NCBI GenBank assembly: GCA_948567375.1
Contig: OX419756.1
Coordinates: 43,998,552 to 44,062,551, forward strand
Source: Lunularia cruciata
Taxonomy: Eukaryota > Streptophyta > Marchantiopsida > Lunulariales > Lunulariaceae
Direction: 5' to 3'
Length of the DNA stretch: 64,000 bases
Position 1 is the stretch's first letter, and the number at the start of each line of letters is the position of its first letter. Below, piece by piece: positions 46,485 through 56,497 of the stretch. A model generated the notes under the pieces. That model worked only from the letters and a program-made list of their open reading frames with translations. It was not told the origin of the DNA and did no database searches. Position numbers and translations under genes: made by a program.

Positions 46485-49400
46485 GGGTTCACATATATGT
46501 TCAAAACATCTTTTGTTTTGTACCATGATCAAGATATGGACTGTGGATCCAGAAAATTTTCGCCTCTGCTGTAGAATATACATTCTGAGTCAGGATCACC
46601 GCGGGTGCATGCACTCTAGTTATCTCCACACTGAGCAGTGTCTTTCCTAATCCTGGCAAACTTTTATAGAGAGCGCTTCTTAGGCCGGCTGAACTAGCTG
46701 TGGAAGTAGAACATTACGTCTACTCATAAAGACGTGACTAGAAGATGATATCGAGTAGAGAGAACTGTATTGTAATACTGGTGGAAGATTAGAAGCAGAA
46801 AGCGTTGGCAACAGTCGTCGATCCAGGTCTTGAAGATTCTTCCCTCATAGTTCCCAGATTTTCATTATAAACAAATTGTCATTGAGTTTCAGATTTGCCT
46901 TAGCACAAATTGCGGCAATGGTTGGAAGATATCTAAGGGTACGATATATTTGATAGTGGTCTGGTTTGGCTATACCTTCTAATAAGCTCTATTTCAGCTT
47001 TTGAGCAGGGCTTTTTGAGCCTCCAGTCATTGTTGTAGACCTGGATCCCCTTGTAGATTTGTTTTCTAAATTCGTACTATAGATGTTCTTAATATTCGTA
47101 TGTAACAAGAGCAAACATTTCTTTACTCTTTGGCAGGAGCGTTCTCCTGCACAAGAGACTCACTTAGTGCATCTCACGCGAGCTTGTCAATTCAAGATAT
47201 TTTAGTTTCTTGTTCATGGGGTGTTACTTTTTGAGTCCATGTTTAATTAGCATTTGGCTGATGCACTCAGTGAGTTCTCGGAACCCCGAGAAATCTTACT
47301 CTGGCTTTCTTCATATTTAGAGGAGGTGCGGTTGGAAATTGCCTACTAAGGCGAAGCCTTATTTCTCCCAGTACCCCTTCTTCTTGGGGGAGATCGTGTC
47401 TTTCAATTTTTGTTCCCATTCACATGCTGGGTCAGTGAGGACTCCTACATTTTGTCCGTTCCCTCCATGACATGTTCCCACTAAAGGGAGAGTTCGGACC
47501 GTTCGGATTTTCTGTGGTCGTGTAGGATTGATAGACGTGGAAGTATGTATCTCTATTATATGTTGCCGACTATGTTGGACTGACCCTTTGGGACTTCACT
47601 TCCTGCTACTCTTCTTATTTGGAGCTCATTGTAGACTGCTAGTTCAACTTGTGCTCTAAATTTCCCTGTAAGTTATCAATGGTTGTTGTCAATCATTTGA
47701 GTCACTGAAGCAAGAACCATCAACCACCAGAATTTACTCTGTTCGAAGCTTGAGCTAATGAATTCTGGAATCCCTTGCTCAAGAGACAAAATTTAGAAAG
47801 GAGAACATGTGTGAAACCCTGAAGCCTAAACCATCCATGTACGTACAAGGCAAACAGAGTTCTGATGGACTGCTCTGTGAGACTTGGAAAACATGTAATT
47901 TAAACCATTTTCGAAACTACACCGTCTTTTGTTCTCGATCTTTTGGCACTCTTCGAAAACGCCTTTGTTAAGAATGCAAAACTACTTTGTCACTCCCAAA
48001 CTCATCATAAGACCTGGAGTTCCCTACATAATGACCTGAGAGACAATGACCTGGGTTGATTCTGTTGAACTCTCTTCGCGAGAATTTACAATACGAATGG
48101 AATGTATGGAAAAACTTCTGCCATATGTAGTGAGAACGAATTTCGAACGGCTCTGCAACAAGGGTGGCTGTACATATTAACAATTCTACTAGTTACTTGC
48201 AACAGCAAATTTCTTTCTGGAAGCAGAAAACTATGAGAGTTCTGCGGCATGTTTGGGAGATAGATGGCTTTAAAATACTTCTAGCAAATTAGTATATCAT
48301 GAACAGACTGTTTAATTTGCAAGCGTAGTTAATGGCTCCTTACCACTAGGGGTAAAATTCGACTTTCTTCAAGTACCTAAGTGTTGCAAGTCAAAAGATA
48401 CATAATGGCTGCTTGCTTTCTCTGGCTTTTTGTTTGTTGCAATCTACAGAAAGCATGTGTGATAATGCAGACTTCTTTAGAAAGTTACAGTGACGACTAG
48501 TCCTCATTTACACGCATTGAGACTATCGCTGATCAGTGAGAAGACTCCCACCGTTTTCGGTAAAATCTGCCAGAGCCATAAGCAGAACTCACAGAGCTCA
48601 AAGTGGTCATTTCGTAGTAAAGTAGTAGGCTTCCATTCACAGAGAAGGCAAAATATCAAGGCAGATTCTGTCACATAAGTGACTGTCTTAGCAAGTGTAG
48701 GTAAGAATCCCCAATTTTGTCATGTACAACATCTGTCTTGATCAATTTTCCTTCAAATAGGGTCTTGTATATACATCAGTCGTTTGTCTATATAGGTATA
48801 CGAGAACAGAAGCCGGTCTGGGAACGGGTTATCCAGAACTCATGAATTGCAAATGAGCGGTAAGCAAGATGTACATGATTCACAATGCTAGAATAGTGAG
48901 AAATCCATAATGTAGAATGCATCGAATGTAACTTGAAGCAAAGGCATAATTGAAACAAATTGAGAATAACATATGGCTAACAGACTAGTAGACCACCATG
49001 AAATTGACAAACCTATGCTAATGACTGCGAGAAATACGTATCGCTATGTAAAAGACTGCCAGTAAGCAGTGCGTGAACAATTAAAATAAAAAATGTGAGC
49101 TGAAGTCGGGTAGGAACACTGTATACACCGGAGGTCCCATGAATCAGGCAAAGGGCGAAGGAAAAATAATAGGGAGTGAATTAGCTGGGGAATGGAGGAG
49201 AGGAACAATGCAAGAGCTATAGGATGGTGTGGCTGCAGAAACCTGTCGAAGTGTAACAGGGTGATGAGGGCGAGGCAAAAAAAGACAGGATATAAAGTAT
49301 ATCGCAACAAGCGCTATGGACGCTTGAGTCCTGAGACGCTAGCCAATAAAGGGAAGCAGAAGGCGGCCATAGTAAACCTTCATGAAAACACCTGCGACTT

Positions 49401-51991
49401 CATCAGTGCCTCACGCAGTGCCGAAGTAGCTGAGCAATTGCCAGTACCCCTCATACCTAGTTTCTGCTCGAAAACTCGTTTAGGGACGTTTGTATATATG
49501 AGTACCTTGATGTGAACCAACACTATCTGCACCTTTACATGATTCACAGCTCTAACTAGAGAAGAAGAATGCATTCTCGCAACCATCCAAGTTTCATAGC
49601 TGCAAGGGGCTCCCAAACTCCTCGAGATACCTCGAAGTTTGAGCTCCATTTCCACGCACTTGCAGAGGAGCCTCTGGTAACATCGCCGCAGTGTCTGTCC
49701 GCTGCTGCTTTGCCTTCTTGCGCGACCCAGGAGTCCTTATTGCTCCTTCAACTAAATGTGGACATAGAAACATCAGAAACATCAGAAAACCAGCTATATG
49801 CACATATGCAGATGTGGCAGTAACTTATGTCATGAAGAGAAGGTGTTTCCCTGCGTTACATATACTTAACCACGATTGACATTGTCCATCAATAGCCATT
49901 ATAACCATGAGCTTTTCTGCAGGGCTATGAACTATTAGTCTGACTCTAAGGAAATTCGAGACTGTCTATAGAAAGTTTGCTAGAGAGACTGTCTATAGTT
50001 TGCTTAAGGAACTTCTAGATGGAAACAAATCGCCTGCCGCAGCCTAACTGGAACACGGGCAATCAAAAGATCTACTTAATCCGTATTTTCTTAAAGAGTC
50101 TGTAAGGTAACCAGCAATGAACAGAACCAGAACTGTACATTTACATTTAAACCAGCGAGATATAATCAAATTGTGTGCTAATCGTCAGTGCCATTGGAAT
50201 AAACAGAAATGGAATTGAACATTTAGCATGCAACTATGTATTACTGCGTTTGCTTAGAACGACTGTACAACTATAGAACAATAAGCAACTGACATATCGA
50301 AATCAAACGAAGACACAACTAGACTTACCTATTTCTACAAACAGCAAGCAGTCAAAAGCTATAGCCTAGTTGTTGTCCTCACACGCGTGATGATTTCACG
50401 ACGAGTCTATGGATTGACTATCTCTTTGAAGGAGCCAAACTTCCAAGTCTCTGAGATAACACTATTACTTCATCAGATCCACCGTAGTGCCGGAGTGACT
50501 TGATATGTGTACCTCACTATGTCCAGTTATAAGGTATTTGAGGAATGGGAACAGAAACCGTTCTTCGGACGGGCGATCCAGCACCCAATAAGTATGGAAC
50601 CGAGAACGTGCATATGAAATGCAAGCATGAACGCGTGCAAATCAAAATGAATTGCATATACGGAAATGGAATTGAAGTGAATGTAACGTTACTAAGATAA
50701 GCAGAAGAATAGACATAATTGAGACTTTACTTCAGTAGCACCTACGGAGAACTAGTATACATCATGTAATAACAAGCAAGAGACAACCGATGAAGCATCT
50801 GAAATTGAAAACCGGGGAGGACCATGAAACAGAGGACCATCGAGCAAGGAGTAAAAGACAGCCTTAGTTGAGGAATGGTGGAGTGAGCGAAATGGGAGAT
50901 GAGTGGATAGTGTCTTGGCTGGGTCGGAGCGAAGCGTGAGAGGACTGGATATCGCAGCATGCTTTATGAATAAATGAATCCTAAAACACTAAACACTGAA
51001 GTAAGCAGCCAGGCGTCATAGTAAGCCTTCACGAAAAAGTGCCTAACGCAGGGCCGAAGTAACTGGGGAATGCCAGTACCCCTCCGTACCGAGTTTCTAT
51101 TCAAAAGCTCATGAGTGCCAAGGCAAACTCGGTTGCTTCCAAAAGTGCCGTTCGAAAATGGTAGCAGTGAGAAGTAAGGAAGCCCTAGAACTTATGCAGA
51201 AACCAGCAAGGCCATGTACGAGCATCTGTAAAGCCGAAAGAATTGAGCAGTTCCCTGGAGATAACATGGAAGAGATTGGAAGAAGATAGGCATTGAAAAT
51301 GCAGAACAGAAGCAATGTACAAGGAAAAGATGCATAACAGGAAGCAAGAGCAAGGATACGATTCGAAACGCACCTTGGCAATACCTAAAGAAAGCATCAA
51401 TTAGTAGAGGAGCAAACAGAGAAAAATTGCAAGATATCAATGAGAAAAATAGCATGAGCGAGAGAGATACATGCAGAAGGAAAAGATCGTGAAGAGTAGA
51501 AAGAGGAGAGGAGAAGAATATCGTTGAAGAATAGGAAGAGGCGAGAAATAGTAGTAGAGGAGTGTGAGAGAACGAGCGCCATGGTCTGCGTGAGGTGATG
51601 GGAGAGGAGCTGTAAAGCCGAGTGAGTCCCATGCAGGTACAGCCAGCATCCGTGTTATAAAAACTACATACTATATACTATGTTTTTGTATTATATACAA
51701 AAACACTTCGGTACTATATAAGGTATTATACAAGTAGTGAGAGCTTCGAGGGCTGTTCCTGTAAGTATATGGTATATCAAAAAGTTGTGTGGCAACACCT
51801 TATATTCTGTACTACAATCGGATATCAGATACTTCTCGATTCCTGTGTACCCAATTTTATTTAAACTAATGAAGCATATGAATAACATAGAGCATCAACG
51901 GTGATACTAATGGGACAAGTGGCTAAATGTGACGATTAAAATAGAAAGCAGACACTTCTTTTAAGGGAAGAGGGAGTACTAGCATATACTT
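46485..51991. other. Intergenic, no gene recognised
   Basis: About 5.5 kb, starting with the probable 3' UTR of the glycine-rich gene. Open frames here are short and domain-free, including the leucine/serine-rich minus frames at 51.1-51.6 kb, which come from purine-rich plus-strand DNA. A diverged direct repeat links about 49.38-49.50 kb with about 51.02-51.12 kb. Confidence 0.45.
49379..51120. repeat. Diverged direct repeat pair
   Basis: About 100 bp at 49379-49480 and 51022-51114 share CCTTCA(T/C)GAAAA, GCAG(T/G)GCCGAAGTA, TGCCAGTACCCCTC and (C/G)AGTTTCT-type words in the same order. Surrounding sequence has weaker similar words, so the repeat may be longer. It could be an old transposon pair or a segmental duplication. 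Confidence 0.6.
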
Positions 51992-52111
51992 TGATGAGAA
52001 CCTTTGTTCCTGCTCTTTGAAGTAGATGGTCTATCCTCAGTCATTCTGACTTCTGATGTATCAGACATTCTAACAAAGAAGTCCCTAAACTAGAGATTAC
52101 CTAATTTAACA
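51992..52111 (-). repeat. 3' LTR of the copia element (120 bp)
   Basis: On the minus strand it begins TGTTAAATTAGG and ends TTCTCATCA, with TG...CA termini. The last codons and stop of Pol lie inside it (TAG at 52090-52092). It also carries a copy of the Gag start codon region with no continuation. Confidence 0.97.
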
Positions 52112-53275
52112 CTCCCACTTAATTTTAGGACTATTCCCATTTCTACTACACATTTCATGTGTTTATCTTTAGGTAGTGCTTTTGTAATCACATCTGCTGT
52201 CATCTCCTGTGTAGGACAGTAAACTAACTTCACAACATTCTCCTTTTCTTTCTCCTCTACAAATCTTCTTCTAATCTCAATGTGCTTAGTCCTCGGGTGA
52301 TGTACAGGAATTTTGCTCAGTGCTATACTTCCTGTATTGTCACAGTATAATGTAGTAGGACTTTCCAGCTCCTTAAGAAGTCTCCTGTTCCAGATGACTT
52401 CCTGAGTAGCATTTGAGGCAGCCATAAATTCTGCCTCAGTAGTAGACAGAGCAACAGATGTTTGCTGATTACTACGCCAACTGATTGCTCCACCACTAAG
52501 CATAACTACATAACCACTAGTTGATCTGCTGTTATCTGTGTCATCACCCCAACTAGCATCTGTATATGCTTCAAGAGTAGGAGCAGGTATGTTCCCTTGC
52601 TTTCTGTACTCCAAGAATGCATCTGGAGTACCCTTTAAGTACCTGAATACTCTCTTTATACCTTTCCAATGTGCTTGTGCAGGGTTGCTAGTATATCTAG
52701 CTAGTGCTCCCACTGCATAGCATATATCTGGTCTTGTACAGACCATGATAAACATTAGAGAACCTAGAGCACTCTGGTACAACACTTTGTCACAGAGATT
52801 CATCTCCCCATCTATGATTCTGCTGTGCTTCCACCCCAGATCAAGAGGTGTAGAGACAGGATTCGCCTGTGTCATCTGATACTTAGCTAGTATGGATCTC
52901 ACATACTGTGGTTGACTGATTTGGATCCATCCAGCTTCTCTGTCTCTGCTCACTTTGATTCCCAAAACGAGTTTTACAGGACCAAGGATAGTCATCTCAA
53001 AAACAGAGCATAAGAAATCTATCACTCCTTTGATAGATTCACTGTTCCCCAACAGTAATAGATCATCTACATATACAGCTATGTATCCATCATCTCTAGT
53101 ATACACATTCATGTCAGAATCTGCTCGTTTGAAATCCTGCTCTCTCAAGTATGAGTCTATTTTCTCATACCAGGCTCTAGGAGCTTGCTTAAGACCATAT
53201 AAAGCATTCTTAAGCAAGCATACTTTTCCTTTGCCTTCAGTATATCCATCTGGAACATCCATGTAGATGGCTCTC
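52090..53275 (-). pseudogene. Copia Pol, second part: RT and RNase H
   Basis: This frame continues the RT after the frameshift. It starts around IYMDVPDGY and contains LKQAPRAWY, the catalytic box VYVDDLLLL, and LGSLMFIMVCTRPDI. RNase H follows: TDASWGDD, STSGYV, ALSTTEAEFMA, LYCDN and HPRTKHIEIRRRFV. The length and motifs are complete. It ends with LGNL and a TAG inside the 3' LTR. The open frame extends upstream to 53361 in the wrong register for the RT start, which is a shadow. No ATG begins it, so expression needs the upstream frame. Confidence 0.95.
52112..52120 (-). other. Polypurine tract of the copia element
   Basis: AAGTGGGAG on the minus strand, directly before the TG of the 3' LTR, the usual plant copia PPT. 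It is also coding, as part of the Pol C-terminus. Confidence 0.9.
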
Positions 53276-55601
53276 TCAATTCTCCATTGAGAAAAGCTGT
53301 TTTCACATCTAACTGCTCCACTTCCCAATCTCTCTCTGCTGCAAGAGCTAGAAGCATGCAAATAGATCCATACCTGGCAACTGGTGCAAAAGTTTCTGAA
53401 TAATCTATTGATGTTTTCTGATTGAAGCCCTTTGCAACAAGTCTTGCCTTGTACTTCAGGATCTCATTCTCAGCTCCACGTTTGACCCTGAAAACCCATT
53501 TGCAGCCAATTGCTTTCCTACCTGGTGGTAAATCAGCTAGTACCCATGTACCATTAGTCTGAAGAGACTTCTTCTCTTCTGCTATAGCCAATTCCCACTG
53601 ACTCGAATCTGGTCTGAGCATAGCTTGTTGTAAAGTGTCTGGATTACAATCTTCATGACAGATGTAAGATTCATTGAACATCTCTTCTGATAGAAAACCA
53701 AGTCTGTCAATAGGTTTTCTATCTCTCTGTGATCTTCTTGGCTCTGTGCCCAGAAGATTCATGCCGTGTCTTGACATCTCTGGAGTCTCACTCAGAGATT
53801 CTGCATCTGCAGTCTGCTTCTGGGAATCATCTTCTGTAGTATCAGAATCAGAAACCACTGTCTGTTTAGGCCTTCTTTTGTACACCTTCAGACTCTCCTT
53901 TGGTGAACCATCAGCTTCAGGTAGAGATTGCTCTTCTGATGATTGATCTGAAAAACTGACTCTGCAGCTTGGGAAGATAGATTGATCAGGCTGATCAAAC
54001 TGATCAGCTTGCTTCTGCAACTCATCACTGTTCTCACTCCAAGTCCTCAATTCATCACAGAGTACATCTCTACTTCTGATGATCTGTCCAGACTTAGGAT
54101 TGTACAGAAGATATCCTGTCAGTCCCTCTTCATATCCTACAAAAAGCATTCTCTCAGCCTTCTTTGTGAACTTCCTCCTCTGCTCCTTGGGGATATGAAC
54201 ATAGGCAGGACATCCAAAAAATTTCAAAGCTGAAAGATTAGGTCTCTTACCACTCCAGCATTCTTCAGGAGTTCTTCCTAGCAATGCTGTGGTACCACTG
54301 ATATTTCTAAGAAAATTTGCAGTGCTAATTGCAGCACCCCAAAACTTCCTCTCCAGCTTGGCATGTTGGAGCATTGCCAATGCTTTGTCCACCAGTGTCC
54401 TATTCAACCTTTCTGCAACTTCATTCTGTGCAGGACTGTCTCTGGCAGTACAGTCAAGGAGGATTCCTTTTTCTGACAGAAAAGAGAGGAATTCCTCATT
54501 CCTGTACTCTCTGCCTCCATCTGTTCTCAATCGCTTGACTTTCCTCCCACTCTGCAACTCAGCCATGGCTACAAACTTCTGGAATTTTCGCAGCACTTCA
54601 TCCTTGCTTCTCATGAGATAGATAAAGCTCTTTCTACTGTAATCATCCACAAAGGAAACATAGTAGGCTGCTCCACTCAATGACTTCTCAGTCATGTATC
54701 CCCATACATCAGAATGTACAACATCTAGAAGACCAGAAGCTCTAGATGAAGATTTCTTGGGGATAGGAGCTTTGTGTGCCTTACCTTCTGCACACCCAAT
54801 GCAGAATTCGAGTTTTCCTCTGGGATCTAGTTTCAACCCCTCCACTACCTTCTCTAGAGCATATAAGTTTTGCTCTGACAGGTGCCCTAATCTCAAATGC
54901 CAGAGATGGATATCATTTCTGTTTTCCGCTACCAACGCAGAATCAAAACAATCAGCTTCCATCAACTTGAACAGGTTCCCTTTGGCAATACCATACCCAA
55001 GGACCAACTCTCCTTTCTTCAAAGTACATTGATTTCTGTTGCTTTCAAACAGAACTTCCACTCCATGCTCCATGAGGCTATGTACTGATATCAAGTTCTT
55101 GGTGTAATCTGGAACATACAGTACATTTTCCAAATAGCCTTTTCCAGAACATCCCATAAAGGCAATAGGAACTTTGCCAGTTCCTAACACTGGATTCAGA
55201 ATCCCAGGTCCACAACCAACACTCTTGGGAGTCTTCAGAGGTTGAAGAGTTGAGAGCAGCTCCTTCTGATAACAGATATGAGAGGTGGCTCCTGAGTCCA
55301 AGAACCATCCAGAACCGTTTGAGGACAACTGTGATTCTGCCAACATTCCACAATCCAGCTCTTCTGCTGAGTACCCCTCCTCATCACTGACTATCTCATG
55401 GCACTCCTCTGAGTTGTAAGCTGAACTCCCAGATGTTTGACCTTTTACTGGTTGAGGTCTCTTGCCTACCTTCTTCAGCTGTCGTTCTCTCCTTTCTCCT
55501 CTCTTGGGACATAAAGGTGCAATATGACCTTTCTCAGGACAGAAATAACAAGTCCTGTCATCAACACTACTAACTCCTTTACCAGATTTACTCACTCTGG
55601 C
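53270..55601 (-). pseudogene. Copia Pol, first part: zinc knuckle, protease, integrase, start of RT
   Basis: In the same register as Gag but beyond its TAA. In order: the CX2CX4HX4C knuckle (CYFCPEKGHIAPLC) near 55550; aspartic protease WFLDSGATSHIC near 55290; integrase HHCC (HLWHLRLGH...CIGC); and a DDE core with DVVHSDVW, TDGGREY and NEVAERLNR. A GKR-type segment and the RT start (LVAKGFNQ, LDVKTAFLNGEL) follow. At about 53270 one base is missing, the frame is lost, and translation runs out of register to 53157. All visible catalytic residues of protease and integrase are present. Confidence 0.95.
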
Positions 55602-56369
55602 TTACTCTGGTTTGCTCACTCTTCCATCTGGCACTCTTCTTGAACGAGAAGAAGCACTGAACAGAGCAGCATCTCCCTGCTCATTTAACTTCAGCCCTTT
55701 GTCCTCTCTGTGTCTGCTAAACACCAGCAATTTATGTATCACATAATCCCATGTGACAGTTTCAACAGGTAAAACTTGCAGAGCTGCTAGGACAGAGTCA
55801 TAGCTTGAAGGAAGACTATCTAAGAGATGATTGATCTCGTACTTCTCTGTAAGTACAACCCCATCCTCCTTGATACTCTTGAAGAGTTTCTGCAGTTTTG
55901 ACAGATAACAGGTGAAATCTTCACCATCCTGCAATCTCAAGTTCTTTACTGCAGACCAGACTCGATAGGAGCTCTCCAGCTTCTCAACAGTGTAATAACT
56001 CTTGATTTTTTCCAAAATCTCCCAACTCCAAGCATAAGTATCTACTAGGTCTCTAGCTGGCTCTTCCATAGGCCTTAGCAGAAACCTCCTAGTAGTAGCA
56101 TGCGTGACTCTCTCCTCCTTGTTGGTCTCTAGCTCATCTACATCATGAGCTTCAAATGCAAACTCTAGACAGTCATAACTGTCTAAGATAGACTTCACAT
56201 CCAAAGCCCAAGCTTTGTAGTTAGTCTTTCCCAATTTCTCTATCTCTCTGACTTCTCCTATCAACCCCAGTGGTGATTGTGGGCCCATAACCTGATTAGA
56301 ACCTTTGTTCCTGCTCTTTGAAGCAGATGGTCTATCCTCAGTCATTCTGACTTCTGATGTATCAGACAT
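55602..56369 (-). CDS. Copia Gag, starting inside the 5' LTR
   Basis: 255 residues. The first ATG (56367-56369) is within the 5' LTR, so residues 1-25 are LTR-encoded, and residues 26-30 (QVMGP) span the PBS. A second in-frame ATG lies in the PBS itself (56286-56288). Typical copia Gag features follow: LGKTNYKAW near residue 47, then LRLQDGEDFTCYLSKL and LLDSLPSSYDSVL. It ends with TAA at 55602-55604, just before the zinc knuckle. In related elements Gag runs on into the protease without a stop, so the TAA is either a CAA to TAA mutation or a programmed stop. Confidence 0.92.
   Translation of the reverse strand: MSDTSEVRMTEDRPSASKSRNKGSNQVMGPQSPLGLIGEVREIEKLGKTNYKAWALDVKSILDSYDCLEFAFEAHDVDELETNKEERVTHATTRRFLLRPMEEPARDLVDTYAWSWEILEKIKSYYTVEKLESSYRVWSAVKNLRLQDGEDFTCYLSKLQKLFKSIKEDGVVLTEKYEINHLLDSLPSSYDSVLAALQVLPVETVTWDYVIHKLLVFSRHREDKGLKLNEQGDAALFSASSRSRRVPDGRVSKPE
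56279..56292 (-). other. Half-tRNA-type primer-binding site
   Basis: GGTTATGGGCCCAC on the minus strand, directly after the 5' LTR. It is complementary to the anticodon stem-loop strand of plant initiator tRNA-Met (GUGGGCCCAUAACC, from memory). Drosophila copia and yeast Ty5 use an initiator tRNA cut in the anticodon region in the same way. It matches no tRNA 3' end that I know. Confidence 0.85.
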
Positions 56370-56412
56370 TCTAACAAAGAAGTCCCTAAACTAGAGATTA
56401 CCTAATTTAACA
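56293..56412 (-). repeat. 5' LTR of the copia element (120 bp)
   Basis: TGTTAAATTAGG...TTCTAATCA on the minus strand, identical to the 3' LTR except at two bases. No clear TATA box fits in it. Confidence 0.97.
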
Positions 56413-56497
56413 TACTTTACAAAGAGTAGGTGCGGATCCCTGTTACTACGTAGATATAATGTTAAGGAGAAGCGAATGAACTAGGTGACTAATAATT

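Larger units (their letters stand above)
51992..56412 (-). mobile_element. Ty1/copia retrotransposon with 120-bp LTRs, nearly intact
   Basis: A 4421-bp element on the minus strand. The target duplication TACTT flanks it at 51987-51991 and 56413-56417. The two 120-bp LTRs differ at two positions (51996/56297 and 52023/56324), so the insertion is recent. Domain order is Gag with zinc knuckle, protease, integrase, RT and RNase H, the copia order. The only coding breaks I see are a TAA between Gag and protease and a one-base frameshift near 53270 in the RT. A PPT abuts the 3' LTR. The PBS abutting the 5' LTR matches the anticodon region of initiator tRNA-Met rather than a tRNA 3' end. It lies 86 bp past the stop codon of the MAN1-like gene, in the same orientation. 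Confidence 0.97.

Noticed and set aside
51192-51632. Leucine/serine-rich minus-strand frames resembling membrane proteins
   Set aside because: The composition follows from purine-rich plus-strand DNA. Several registers look alike and there is no homologous motif.
53674-55088. Plus-strand frames within the copia element
   Set aside because: They are antisense shadows of Pol.
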